A stretch of DNA of 6,414 nt, from contig DATKPC010000065.1 in the NCBI GenBank assembly GCA_035524275.1, positions 1 through 6,414 on the forward strand, read 5' to 3'. A program made the position numbers and the translations under genes. The notes beneath the pieces are model-generated. The model did not search any database and was not told the DNA's origin. It saw nothing but the letters and a program-made list of their open reading frames with translations. Below, piece after piece: positions 1 through 5,744 of this stretch (the first letter of the stretch is position 1; the number at the start of each line of letters is the position of its first letter). The stretch is from DATKPC01 sp035524275 (lineage in GTDB: Bacteria; Pseudomonadota; Gammaproteobacteria; Burkholderiales; Burkholderiaceae_F).

Positions 1-84
1 GTCGCGCAGGACGCGCGCGCGATGAGCCGGCTCGCGGCGCGGCTCGTCGACCAGGCCCGCCGCGGCGTGGCGACCGGGGCGTGA
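1..84 (+). CDS. C-terminal end of an unidentified protein (partial)
   Basis: Frame 1 is open from the window edge to a TGA at 82-84 and gives 27 residues ending in ARRGVATGA. The codons end almost only in G or C, as in the certain genes here, which supports real coding. The peptide is rich in Ala and Arg and would form an amphipathic helix (SRLAARLVDQARR). No family can be named from so short a tail. It converges on dps, and its stop lies 7 bases from the dps stop. The alternative is chance open reading in GC-rich DNA. Confidence 0.5.
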   Translation, partial: VAQDARAMSRLAARLVDQARRGVATGA

Positions 85-94
85 CGCGGCGTCA
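82..94. repeat. 13-bp palindrome containing both convergent stop codons
   Basis: TGACGC-G-GCGTCA is a perfect inverted repeat with a one-base centre. Its left arm begins with the TGA of the plus-strand gene, and its right arm is the TGA of dps read on the other strand. No T-tract follows on either side, so it is not a convincing intrinsic terminator. The symmetry may simply come from two TGA stops placed head to head. Confidence 0.5.
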
Positions 95-610
95 GGCGAG
101 CATTGAACGCAACATCCACGCGGTCTTTTCGTGGATGTCGAGGCGCTGCGTCAGCAGGTCGGCCGTCGGCTGGTCGTTGGCGTCATCGGCGATCGGGAAG
201 ATCGAGCGCGCGGTCTTCGCCACCGCTTCGTGCCCGCGCACCAGCGTGCGGAGCATGTCCTCCGCAGCCGGGACGTCTTCCGGCTGCCTGATCGACGCCA
301 GCTTGCCGAACTGCGCATAGGACCCGGGCGCCGGGTAGCCCAGCGCGCGGATGCGTTCCGCGATCGGATCGACGGCGTTCCACAGTTCGGTGTACTGGTC
401 CATGAACATCAGGTGCAGCGTATTGAACATCGGGCCGGTCACGTTCCAGTGGAAGCTGTGCGTCGTCAGGTACAGCGTGTAGGTGTCCGCAAGCAGCCGC
501 GCGAGCCCGTCGGCGATCTCGCGGCGTTCCTTGTCGCTGAGGCCGATGTCGATCGGGGTCGACGATGTTCCCGCGGCTGACTTCGCTCCTGCCTTGCCTT
601 TCTTGGCCAT
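92..610 (-). CDS. dps: Dps family DNA-binding ferritin-like protein
   Basis: The 172-residue protein belongs to the Dps/mini-ferritin family: cytoplasmic dodecamers that oxidise Fe(II) with peroxide, store iron and shield DNA in stress or stationary phase. The family signature is clear: HWNVTGPMFNTLH at residues 54-66 and DPIAERIRALG at 81-91, matching the ferroxidase ligands His, His, Asp and Glu (H54, H66, D81, E85). The fourth-helix position that is Asp67 in E. coli Dps is Met70 here, with Asp71 next to it. The Lys/Ala-rich N-terminus (MAKKGKAGAKS) is a typical disordered DNA-contacting tail. I start at 610 because GGAGGA (revcomp of 621-626) lies 10 bases upstream. An in-frame ATG at 631 would place this ribosome site inside the gene. 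Length is normal for the family. It is transcribed divergently from the ABC operon. Confidence 0.95.
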   Translation of the reverse strand: MAKKGKAGAKSAAGTSSTPIDIGLSDKERREIADGLARLLADTYTLYLTTHSFHWNVTGPMFNTLHLMFMDQYTELWNAVDPIAERIRALGYPAPGSYAQFGKLASIRQPEDVPAAEDMLRTLVRGHEAVAKTARSIFPIADDANDQPTADLLTQRLDIHEKTAWMLRSMLA

Positions 611-676
611 GATGATCGATTCCTCCGCCATGCGTCGGGTTTTCGGGTCGTTGTCGCGAGCGCAGCGCGCCCGCGA

Positions 677-686
677 TTGGCGCCAA
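677..686. promoter_or_regulatory. Perfect palindrome TTGGCGCCAA at the dps start region
   Basis: This 10-base perfect palindrome abuts the proposed dps -10 hexamer and covers the predicted transcription start. That is a usual place for a repressor site. It does not resemble an OxyR or Fur box. Palindromes of this size also arise by chance in GC-rich DNA. Confidence 0.25.
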
Positions 687-714
687 GGATAGGGCGGCTG
701 CGCGACGCCGTAAA
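686..714 (-). promoter_or_regulatory. Predicted sigma-70-like promoter for dps
   Basis: On the minus strand TTTACG (709-714) is followed after exactly 17 bases by TATCCT (686-691). Each matches four of six consensus bases. Transcription would begin near 679 and give a leader of about 70 bases before the dps ATG at 610. Spacing and position are good, but the match is moderate and it was found by eye. Confidence 0.4.
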
Positions 715-809
715 ATCAAGTGATCCAATCGCTTCGATAGTCTCGACCGTCGATCCCGGCACGCGTCTTGCGGCTATCGGGGCACGCGACACAACGGAGG
801 ATTCAAGAC

Positions 810-1814
810 ATGGGCGCATGGAAATCGACGAAGGCGCGGCTTGCGGCGTGCACCGTTGCGATGCTGGGTTCGAGCTTGGCGACGGCGGCCGGCGCGGCCG
901 ACAAGCCGGAGAAGTTCACGTTCCTGACGAACTGGTACGCCGAGGCGGAGCACGGCGGCTTCTACCAGGCGATCGCGAAAGGCCTGTACCGCGACGCCGG
1001 CCTCGACGTGACGATCCGGATGGGCGGAGCGCAGGTGAACACGATGCAGCTCCTCGCCGCGGGGCAGGCCGACTGCATGATGGGCGGCGACATCCAGGTG
1101 ATGAAGGCCTGGGAGAACGGCGTGCACGCGGTCACGGTGGCCGCGACATTCCAGAAGGACCCGCAAGTGCTGATCGCGCACGACGACGTCAAGGACGTCG
1201 CGGACATGAAGACCCGGACGATCCTGATCGGTACCGACGCGCATACGACCTACTGGCCGTGGGCGAAGTCGACGTTCGGGTTCACCGACGCGCAGACCCG
1301 GCCTTACACGTTCAACATCCAGCCTTTCGTCGCCGACCGGAACATCGTGCAGCAGGGGTACCTGTCGAGCGAGCCGTATTCGATCCAGAAGGCGGGCGTC
1401 AAGACCACCGTGTTCCTGCTGGCCGACCTCGGCTATCCGCCGTACTCGGAGACGATCATCTGCCTCGACCGGACCCTGCAGGCGCGCAAGGCGGCGGTGG
1501 CCGCGTTCGTCAAGGCCTCGATGGAGGGCTGGAAGAGCTACCTCGCCGACCCGGCGCCGGCTGACGCGCTGATCAAGAAGGACAACCCGAACCAGACCGA
1601 CGACGACCTGAGCCATGGCGTGGCGCAGATGAAGGCGATGGGCATCGTGACCGGCGGCGACGCGGGCCGCCTGGGCATCGGCGTGATCACCGATGCGCGG
1701 ATGAAGAAGACCTACGACATGCTGGTCGCGAACAAGCTCCTGGATCCGGCGAAAGTCGACGTCAAGCAGACGTACACCACGGAATTCGTCAAGGATCTGC
1801 GGGTGCTGCCGTGA
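810..1814 (+). CDS. ABC transporter substrate-binding protein, NMT1/THI5 type
   Basis: A 334-residue periplasmic solute-binding protein that should capture the substrate and deliver it to the permease encoded downstream. Residues 1-29 form a Sec signal peptide: basic MGAWKSTKAR, a hydrophobic core and a likely cut after the AGA ending at residue 29. The mature start contains NWYAEAEHGGFYQA (41-54) and then GLYRDAGLDV, AAGQAD and QQGYLSSEPY (181-190). These are typical of the NMT1/THI5-like group that includes the pyrimidine-precursor binder ThiY and the SsuA/TauA sulfonate binders. The start at 810 has GGAGG nine bases upstream. An in-frame ATG at 768 lacks this and would put extra residues before the signal. 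It is first gene of the operon, 37 bases before the ATPase gene. The ligand is not decidable here; the linked deaminase argues for a nitrogen heterocycle rather than a sulfonate. Confidence 0.93.
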   Translation: MGAWKSTKARLAACTVAMLGSSLATAAGAADKPEKFTFLTNWYAEAEHGGFYQAIAKGLYRDAGLDVTIRMGGAQVNTMQLLAAGQADCMMGGDIQVMKAWENGVHAVTVAATFQKDPQVLIAHDDVKDVADMKTRTILIGTDAHTTYWPWAKSTFGFTDAQTRPYTFNIQPFVADRNIVQQGYLSSEPYSIQKAGVKTTVFLLADLGYPPYSETIICLDRTLQARKAAVAAFVKASMEGWKSYLADPAPADALIKKDNPNQTDDDLSHGVAQMKAMGIVTGGDAGRLGIGVITDARMKKTYDMLVANKLLDPAKVDVKQTYTTEFVKDLRVLP

Positions 1815-1851
1815 CGCGCGGCCTTTCGGCGTTGCGCGCAAACCGCCACGG

Positions 1852-2649
1852 ATGATCGCGGCCGCGATCGAGGTCCGCGCCGCCGAGAAGACGTACCCGA
1901 ACGGCACGCGCGCGCTGCGCCCCGTCGACCTGAGGATCGGCGAGGGCGAGTTCGTCACGTTGCTGGGGCCGTCGGGGTGCGGCAAGAGCACGCTGCTCAA
2001 GATGATCGCCGGCCTGGTTGCGCCGAGTGCCGGCGAAATCCGGTTGTGGGGCGGGTCGCTCGACGCGGCGGCACAAGGCGGCCATCGCGTCGCGTTCGTG
2101 TTCCAGGAACCGACGCTGATGCCGTGGGCGAACGTCATGCGCAACGTGCGGTTGCCGCTCGACCTGGGGGGCGTGCCTTCCCGGGCCGCCGAGGACCGCA
2201 GCCGCGAGGCCCTGGAACTGGTCGGGCTGGCGCGATTCGGGGCCAACTATCCGCGCGAGTTGTCCGGCGGGATGCAGATGCGGGTCTCGATCGCGCGGGC
2301 GCTGGTCACCGAGCCGACGCTGCTGCTGATGGACGAGCCGTTCGGCGCGCTCGACGAGATCACCCGCAACCGCCTCGACGGCGACCTCCTGGCGTTGTGG
2401 GGGCGCAAGCGCCTGACGATCGCGTTCGTGACGCACTCGATCTTCGAAGCGGTCTACCTGTCGTCGCGGGTCGTCGTGATGGCAGCCCGGCCCGGGCGCG
2501 TCGTCGACGAGATCACGATCGACGCGCCGTACCCGCGCGGGGCGGACTTTCGCGTCTCGCCGGCATTCAGCCTCCACGCGAAACGCCTGCAGGACGCGCT
2601 GGAACGGGCGAGCGCACCGGCCGACGCGGGCGACGGGGAGCCGGCGTGA
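1852..2649 (+). CDS. ABC transporter ATP-binding protein, SsuB/TauB type
   Basis: The 265-residue cytoplasmic ATPase powers the importer. All nucleotide-binding motifs are present in order: Walker A GPSGCGKST (39-47), Q-loop Gln85 in FVFQEPTLMPW, signature LSGGM (137-141), Walker B LLLMDEP (157-163), D-loop GALD (165-168) and the H-loop His195. The LSGGMQMR form of the signature and the short C-terminal tail (RPGRVVDEI and after) fit the SsuB/TauB/ThiZ branch that pairs with NMT1-type binding proteins. No strong Shine-Dalgarno precedes ATG 1852, and no other in-frame start lies between it and the preceding gene's stop. Expression may therefore depend on translation or transcript from upstream. 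Its TGA overlaps the GTG start of the permease. Confidence 0.95.
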   Translation: MIAAAIEVRAAEKTYPNGTRALRPVDLRIGEGEFVTLLGPSGCGKSTLLKMIAGLVAPSAGEIRLWGGSLDAAAQGGHRVAFVFQEPTLMPWANVMRNVRLPLDLGGVPSRAAEDRSREALELVGLARFGANYPRELSGGMQMRVSIARALVTEPTLLLMDEPFGALDEITRNRLDGDLLALWGRKRLTIAFVTHSIFEAVYLSSRVVVMAARPGRVVDEITIDAPYPRGADFRVSPAFSLHAKRLQDALERASAPADAGDGEPA

Positions 2650-3449
2650 TTGCAAGCCGCATCCAACCCCCGATGCGGGTCCGTCGGATCGTCCCTCCGA
2701 TCGTCGTCGCCGCGGTCCTCGTGGGGGCTTGGCAGTTCGTGGTCGATGCTTACCAGGTTCCCGCGTATATCGTGCCGTCGCCGTCGAACGTCGCGCGAAC
2801 GCTCGTCGCCGACTGGGGCCTGCTGTCGCATGCGCTGCTGACGACGCTGGAGATCACGGTGCTGGCCTTCCTGGCGGCGACCGTGGTCGGGTCGCTGCTG
2901 GCTTTCCTGTTCGTGCAGAGCCGCACGATCGAGACGGCGCTGTTTCCGTATGCCGTGCTGCTGCAGGTGACGCCGATCGTCGCGATCGCGCCGCTCATCA
3001 TCATCTGGGTCAAGGATCCGACGGCATCGCTCGTGATCTGCGCGGCCATCGTGGCGCTCTTTCCGATCATCTCCAACACGACGCTCGGCTTGCGCAGCGT
3101 CGATCCCGGGTTGGTGGATTTCTTCAAGCTGCACCGCGCGACGCGACTGCAGCGCCTGTGGCGGCTGCAGATCCCGAGTGCCGCGCCGTATTTCTTCGGC
3201 GGGCTGCGGATCTCGAGCGGACTGGCGCTGATCGGCGCCGTCGTCGCCGAATTCGTCGCCGGCACGGGCGGCAGCGGCACCGGGCTGGCCTACGAGATCC
3301 TGCAGGCCGGCTACCAGCTCAATATCCCGCGGATGTTCGCGGCGCTGCTGCTGATCTCGCTTGCCGGCATCGCGCTGTTCGCAGCGATGTCGTTGTTGTC
3401 GCGCGCCGCGCTGGCGCACTGGCATGCCAGCGCGTTGAAGGAGGAATGA
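2646..3449 (+). CDS. ABC transporter permease, SsuC/TauC type
   Basis: A 267-residue inner-membrane protein forming the importer's channel, probably as a homodimer. Hydrophobic segments lie near residues 15-35, 66-90, 98-120, 125-145, 188-205 and 228-252, giving the six-helix BPD_transp_1 layout. The YIVPSPSNV motif (41-49) after the first helix is typical of SsuC/TauC relatives. The cytoplasmic coupling loop that contacts the ATPase is at about 156-186. The usual Gly of the EAA loop appears to be Arg164. GTG at 2646 is chosen because it overlaps the ATPase stop as GTGA and has GGGGAG five bases upstream. ATG 2673 is the alternative and would remove nine residues before the first helix. It ends overlapping the deaminase reading frame. 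Confidence 0.93.
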   Translation: MIASRIQPPMRVRRIVPPIVVAAVLVGAWQFVVDAYQVPAYIVPSPSNVARTLVADWGLLSHALLTTLEITVLAFLAATVVGSLLAFLFVQSRTIETALFPYAVLLQVTPIVAIAPLIIIWVKDPTASLVICAAIVALFPIISNTTLGLRSVDPGLVDFFKLHRATRLQRLWRLQIPSAAPYFFGGLRISSGLALIGAVVAEFVAGTGGSGTGLAYEILQAGYQLNIPRMFAALLLISLAGIALFAAMSLLSRAALAHWHASALKEE

Positions 3450-3457
3450 GAACGGCG

Positions 3458-4891
3458 ATGCTGCAGGACGACGGGGAAGCGGCCGGCTCGGCGACACAGG
3501 CCGCAGGTCGGTCGGCGGGGCAGGGCGGGCTGCTGATACGGCACGCGCGGGCCATCATGACCGGGCTGCCGGGGCGCGCGATGCGCCATGACCCGGCGCT
3601 CGGGACGGACGTGCGGATCCGCGACGGGGTCATCGTCGGGATCGGGCACCTCGCTCCGATGCCGGGCGAGGAATCGCTCGATGCCCGCGGATGCGTCGTC
3701 TATCCGGGGTGGATCAATACGCACCACCACCTCTTCCAGAGCCTGCTGAAAGGCATTCCCGCCGGGATCGACGCGCCGTTGATGGCGTGGCTGGCTGCCG
3801 TCCCCGTGCCGTACCGGCGCTACTTCAATCGCGAGGAGCCGTTGCGGATCGCCGCGCGCATCGGGCTCGTCGAACTGATGCTTTCCGGCTGCTCCACCGT
3901 CGCCGACCACGCCTACGCGTACTACCCGTCGATGCCCTACGACGCGAGCGAGGTGATCTTCGACGAAGCGCGGCGCCTCGGCGTGCGGATGGTGCTGTGC
4001 CGAGGCGGGCAGACGGTGGCCCGGGGCTACGAGACGAACGGGCCGCCGGAGGCCGCCCCGGAAACGCTCGACGCCTACCTCGCCGCGGTCGAGCGCGACG
4101 TGCGTCGCTTCCACGACCCATCGCCCAGGGCGATGCGGCGCGTCGCCTGTGCGCCGACGACGCCGACGTGGTCGGTCGAGCCGGGTGAAATGAAGGCAAT
4201 CGTTCGGGCGGCGCGGGCGATGGGCATTCGCCTGCACAGCCACCTGTCCGAGACGGCGGACTACGTCAGCTATTGTCGCGAGGTGCATGCGTGCACGCCG
4301 CTCGCGTTCGTCGAACGGCACGAGTGGGTCGGCCCCGACGTCTGGTACGCGCACCTGGTCCATCTCAGCGCGGCGGAGATCGAGCGCCTTGCCGAGACCG
4401 GCACCGGAATGGCGCATTGCCCGCAGAGCAACTGCCGTCTCGGCTCGGGCATCGCGCCCGTGCCGCAGCTGTTGCGGCAGGGCGGCGCCGTGTCGCTCGC
4501 GGTCGACGGCGCGGCATCCAACGAGGCTGCCGACATGCTGTCGGAGGCGCATGCCTGCTGGCACGTGCACCGCGCGGCACAGGGCGCCGGAGCGATGACC
4601 GCCGAGGACGTCATACGCATCGGCAGCGCCGGCGGTGCGAAGGTGCTAGGGCTGGATGGGGTCGGAACGCTTGCGCCCGGCATGGCAGCGGACCTGGCGG
4701 TCTACGCGCCGGACGTGCCGCGCGACCTTGGCCATCACGACCCGGCAATCGCGCCAGTCACCGGCGGACGCGCGCGCCTACGGGCGCTCGTCGTCGATGG
4801 GCGGATCGTCGCACGCGATGGCGACGTGCCGGGCATCGACCTGCAGCAGCTGGCCGCCGACGCGCAGCGGCTCGTCGCGGCGATGCCGTAG
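3458..4891 (+). CDS. Amidohydrolase-superfamily deaminase, 8-oxoguanine/isoxanthopterin deaminase type
   Basis: A 477-residue cytoplasmic enzyme with no signal peptide, of the metal-dependent COG0402 deaminases (TIM barrel, one divalent metal) that hydrolytically remove an exocyclic amine from heterocycles. Visible motifs: NTHHH with metal ligands His89 and His91, LSGCSTVADH (142-151), LHSHLSE with ligand His262 and catalytic Glu265, His299 in YAHLVH, HCPQSNCRLGSGI (320-332), and VDGAASN with metal ligand Asp350. NTHHH, HCPxSNxRLxSGI, VDGxASN and the late HDP best match 8-oxoguanine deaminase and the related isoxanthopterin deaminase; chlorohydrolases AtzA/TrzN and AtzB are more distant. The first ~24 residues, rich in Ala, Gly and Gln, look disordered. 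ATG 3458 lies 13 bases after GGAGG (3440-3444). ATG 3446 overlaps the permease stop (ATGA) but sits only one base from that site; it would add four residues. Either way it is tightly linked to the transporter. Family is near certain; substrate is not. Confidence 0.9.
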   Translation: MLQDDGEAAGSATQAAGRSAGQGGLLIRHARAIMTGLPGRAMRHDPALGTDVRIRDGVIVGIGHLAPMPGEESLDARGCVVYPGWINTHHHLFQSLLKGIPAGIDAPLMAWLAAVPVPYRRYFNREEPLRIAARIGLVELMLSGCSTVADHAYAYYPSMPYDASEVIFDEARRLGVRMVLCRGGQTVARGYETNGPPEAAPETLDAYLAAVERDVRRFHDPSPRAMRRVACAPTTPTWSVEPGEMKAIVRAARAMGIRLHSHLSETADYVSYCREVHACTPLAFVERHEWVGPDVWYAHLVHLSAAEIERLAETGTGMAHCPQSNCRLGSGIAPVPQLLRQGGAVSLAVDGAASNEAADMLSEAHACWHVHRAAQGAGAMTAEDVIRIGSAGGAKVLGLDGVGTLAPGMAADLAVYAPDVPRDLGHHDPAIAPVTGGRARLRALVVDGRIVARDGDVPGIDLQQLAADAQRLVAAMP

Positions 4892-4937
4892 CGGCATCAT
4901 CGACGACATGCCGGCACAGCCGGCAGGGCCGGGGCCC
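4882..4937 (+). terminator. Tandem hairpins at the end of the deaminase operon
   Basis: Two perfect 7-bp stems with 3-base loops follow each other: GATGCCG-TAG-CGGCATC (4882-4898), whose loop is the deaminase stop codon, and TGCCGGC-ACA-GCCGGCA (4909-4925). A third weaker G/C stem is at 4926-4937. There is no T-tract, so this is not a canonical intrinsic terminator. It may slow polymerase, protect the 3' end or act with Rho. The stems themselves are plain in the sequence; the role is inferred. Confidence 0.45.
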
Positions 4938-5081
4938 GACCGCGCGGCCCGCGCGGCGTCGGTCATGACGCCGGGGATCCGGTGTCGTGGAAGTGCCGCG
5001 AAGGTGGCACGCGACTTCGATTACCATGACGCGGATCCGAACTTCCGCGATCACGTCAACCGGGGCGAGACGATACCGTGA
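4908..5081 (+). CDS. Possible small protein, 57 residues, unknown function
   Basis: This open frame lies between the deaminase and the membrane-protein gene. Its first part is low-complexity Ala/Pro/Arg. The second half, from about residue 33, looks like protein (RDFDYHDADPNFRDHVNR...) and is polar and acidic. About 79% of codons end in G or C by hand count. Its TGA (5079-5081) shares bases with the next gene's start (GTG 5078 or ATG 5081), a layout that allows translational coupling. Against it: no ribosome site precedes ATG 4908, a hairpin (4909-4925) begins one base into that start codon, and I do not recognise the family. A shorter version from ATG 4965 (38 residues) is equally possible. 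Confidence 0.35.
   Translation: MPAQPAGPGPDRAARAASVMTPGIRCRGSAAKVARDFDYHDADPNFRDHVNRGETIP
4940..4957. repeat. Two tandem copies of CCGCGCGGC
   Basis: A perfect 9-base tandem duplication at 4940-4948 and 4949-4957. Each copy contains the 8-base palindrome CCGCGCGG. It keeps the small ORF 4908-5081 in frame (RAA RAA). It may be simple slippage in GC-rich DNA. Confidence 0.6.
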
Positions 5082-5476
5082 TGTTCAATCCGCTAGGCAT
5101 GTTCCTGCTTCACTGGGCGATCACGTCGCTTTCGCTGTGGCTCGCGAGCCGCGTCTTCAAGGGCATCAAGTTTTCGAGCACGTCGTCGCTCGTGATCTCC
5201 GCGCTGCTGCTCGGGCTGGCGAATGCGATTGTCCGTCCGCTGCTGATTTTCCTGACGCTGCCGCTGACGCTGATCACATTCGGGCTCTTCATCCTCGTAA
5301 TCAACGCGCTGATGATCATGCTCGTCTCGCGGCTCGTCCAGGGCTTCAGCGTCTCCGGCTTCTGGACGGCGCTCTTCGCGAGCATCTTCGTCTCGATCGT
5401 CAGCTTCGTGATCGGCGCAGCCGTGCTCGGAGAACACCCGATGCTGCACTGGCGCACCGGGAGCCAGTGGATCTGA
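5081..5476 (+). CDS. Small membrane protein, phage holin family 4 / YvlD-like (PF04020)
   Basis: A 131-residue, strongly hydrophobic protein with about four membrane helices near residues 5-22, 34-50, 55-84 and 94-116. The pattern of a first helix ending before FKGIKF, then LGLANAIVRPLL, LPLTLITFGLFILVINALM and a second amphipathic VQGFSVSGFW, is the signature of the widespread bacterial family named phage_holin_4_2 (YvlD in Bacillus). Despite the name these are chromosomal inner-membrane proteins of unknown function, and nothing here suggests lysis. The C-terminus (LGEHPMLHWRTGSQWI) is a short polar tail. The start could also be GTG 5078, one codon earlier; no strong Shine-Dalgarno helps choose. 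It follows a possible small ORF with overlapping stop and precedes the tRNA by 18 bases. Confidence 0.85.
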   Translation: MFNPLGMFLLHWAITSLSLWLASRVFKGIKFSSTSSLVISALLLGLANAIVRPLLIFLTLPLTLITFGLFILVINALMIMLVSRLVQGFSVSGFWTALFASIFVSIVSFVIGAAVLGEHPMLHWRTGSQWI

Positions 5477-5494
5477 GGCGGTCGAATTCTCAAG

Positions 5495-5584
5495 GGATGG
5501 GTGGCAGAGCGGTTGAATGCACCGGTCTTGAAAACCGGCGGATCCGCGAGGGTCCCGTGGGTTCGAATCCCACCCCATCCGCCA
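5495..5584 (+). tRNA. tRNA-Ser (anticodon UGA)
   Basis: All arms can be drawn. The acceptor is GGATGGG (5495-5501) with CCCATCC (5574-5580), followed by discriminator G and an encoded CCA (5582-5584). The D stem is GCA (5504-5506) with TGC (5518-5520). The anticodon stem is CCGGT with ACCGG and the loop is CTTGAAA, anticodon TGA at 5529-5531. A long class II variable arm (5539-5556) is typical of serine tRNA. The T arm is GTGGG-TTCGAAT-CCCAC (5557-5573). The gene is intact, so it should remain functional. Only 18 bases separate it from the preceding stop and no clear own promoter is seen, so it may be read through from upstream. It is the likely insertion site of the element to its right. Confidence 0.97.
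5557..5584 (+). other. Candidate attachment site (attL) in the tRNA 3' end
   Basis: P4-type integrases commonly recombine in the T arm to 3' end of tRNA genes, and an integrase gene begins 169 bases downstream here. The stretch from the T stem through CCA is therefore the probable attachment core. Its exact limits cannot be set, because the matching direct repeat (attR) lies beyond the window. Confidence 0.5.
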
Positions 5585-5609
5585 GATAATCCCCTCGGAA
5601 TAGTGCACG

Positions 5610-5630
5610 ACAGCACGCGAACAGTGCTGT
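5610..5630. repeat. 7-bp inverted repeat with 7-base spacer
   Basis: ACAGCAC and GTGCTGT are exact reverse complements separated by GCGAACA. It lies 25 bases past the tRNA end, within the presumed island leader. It could be a dimeric-protein site or a weak stem; no T-tract follows to make it a terminator. Confidence 0.55.
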
Positions 5631-5720
5631 AAGTGCTTGAAGTTACATAGGAATCGCGACGTCGGTAGCGTCCGGTCAGTGCAACTTAGTTCGTCGCAGT
5701 GCCCGCATACGGGAGAAAAA

Positions 5721-5744
5721 CTGGCGGATCTGCTGGCGGATCCG
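5721..5744 (+). repeat. Two tandem 12-base units just before the integrase gene
   Basis: CTGGCGGATCTG (5721-5732) is followed directly by CTGGCGGATCCG (5733-5744), one mismatch in twelve. The pair ends immediately before the AAGGGA ribosome-site candidate of the integrase gene. It could be a regulator site or plain duplication. Confidence 0.6.

Larger units (their letters stand above)
611..809. promoter_or_regulatory. Divergent intergenic region between dps and the ABC operon
   Basis: These 199 bases must hold the promoters of both neighbours. Besides the dps promoter, the plus strand has TAAAAT at 711-716, five of six matches to a -10, but no good -35 at the right distance. It would overlap the dps -35, so the two promoters could compete. 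The ribosome site of the operon's first gene is GGAGG at 796-800. No TPP or purine riboswitch motifs were seen, and no regulator gene is adjacent. Confidence 0.4.

Noticed and set aside
611..809. TPP or purine riboswitch before the ABC operon
   Set aside because: Considered because of the THI5-like binding protein and deaminase, but the conserved TPP core (CTGAGA and partner) and purine-aptamer loops are absent.
774..2246. 490-residue minus-strand open frame opposite the binding-protein and ATPase genes
   Set aside because: Arg/Pro/His-rich shadow of the plus-strand genes, typical of GC-rich DNA; no domain motif.
2454..4570. Long minus-strand open frames opposite the permease and deaminase
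   Set aside because: Compositional shadows with low-complexity Arg/Gln/Ala/His content; the plus-strand proteins carry full family motifs.
3458..4891. Atrazine chlorohydrolase or hydroxyatrazine hydrolase (AtzA/AtzB/TrzN)
   Set aside because: Same superfamily, but the HCPxSNxRLxSGI and VDGxASN motifs fit the 8-oxoguanine/isoxanthopterin deaminase group better.
5081..5476. Phage holin belonging to the island or a prophage
   Set aside because: The family name is historical; this is the YvlD-type chromosomal membrane family, lies on the chromosome side of the tRNA and has no lysis genes beside it.
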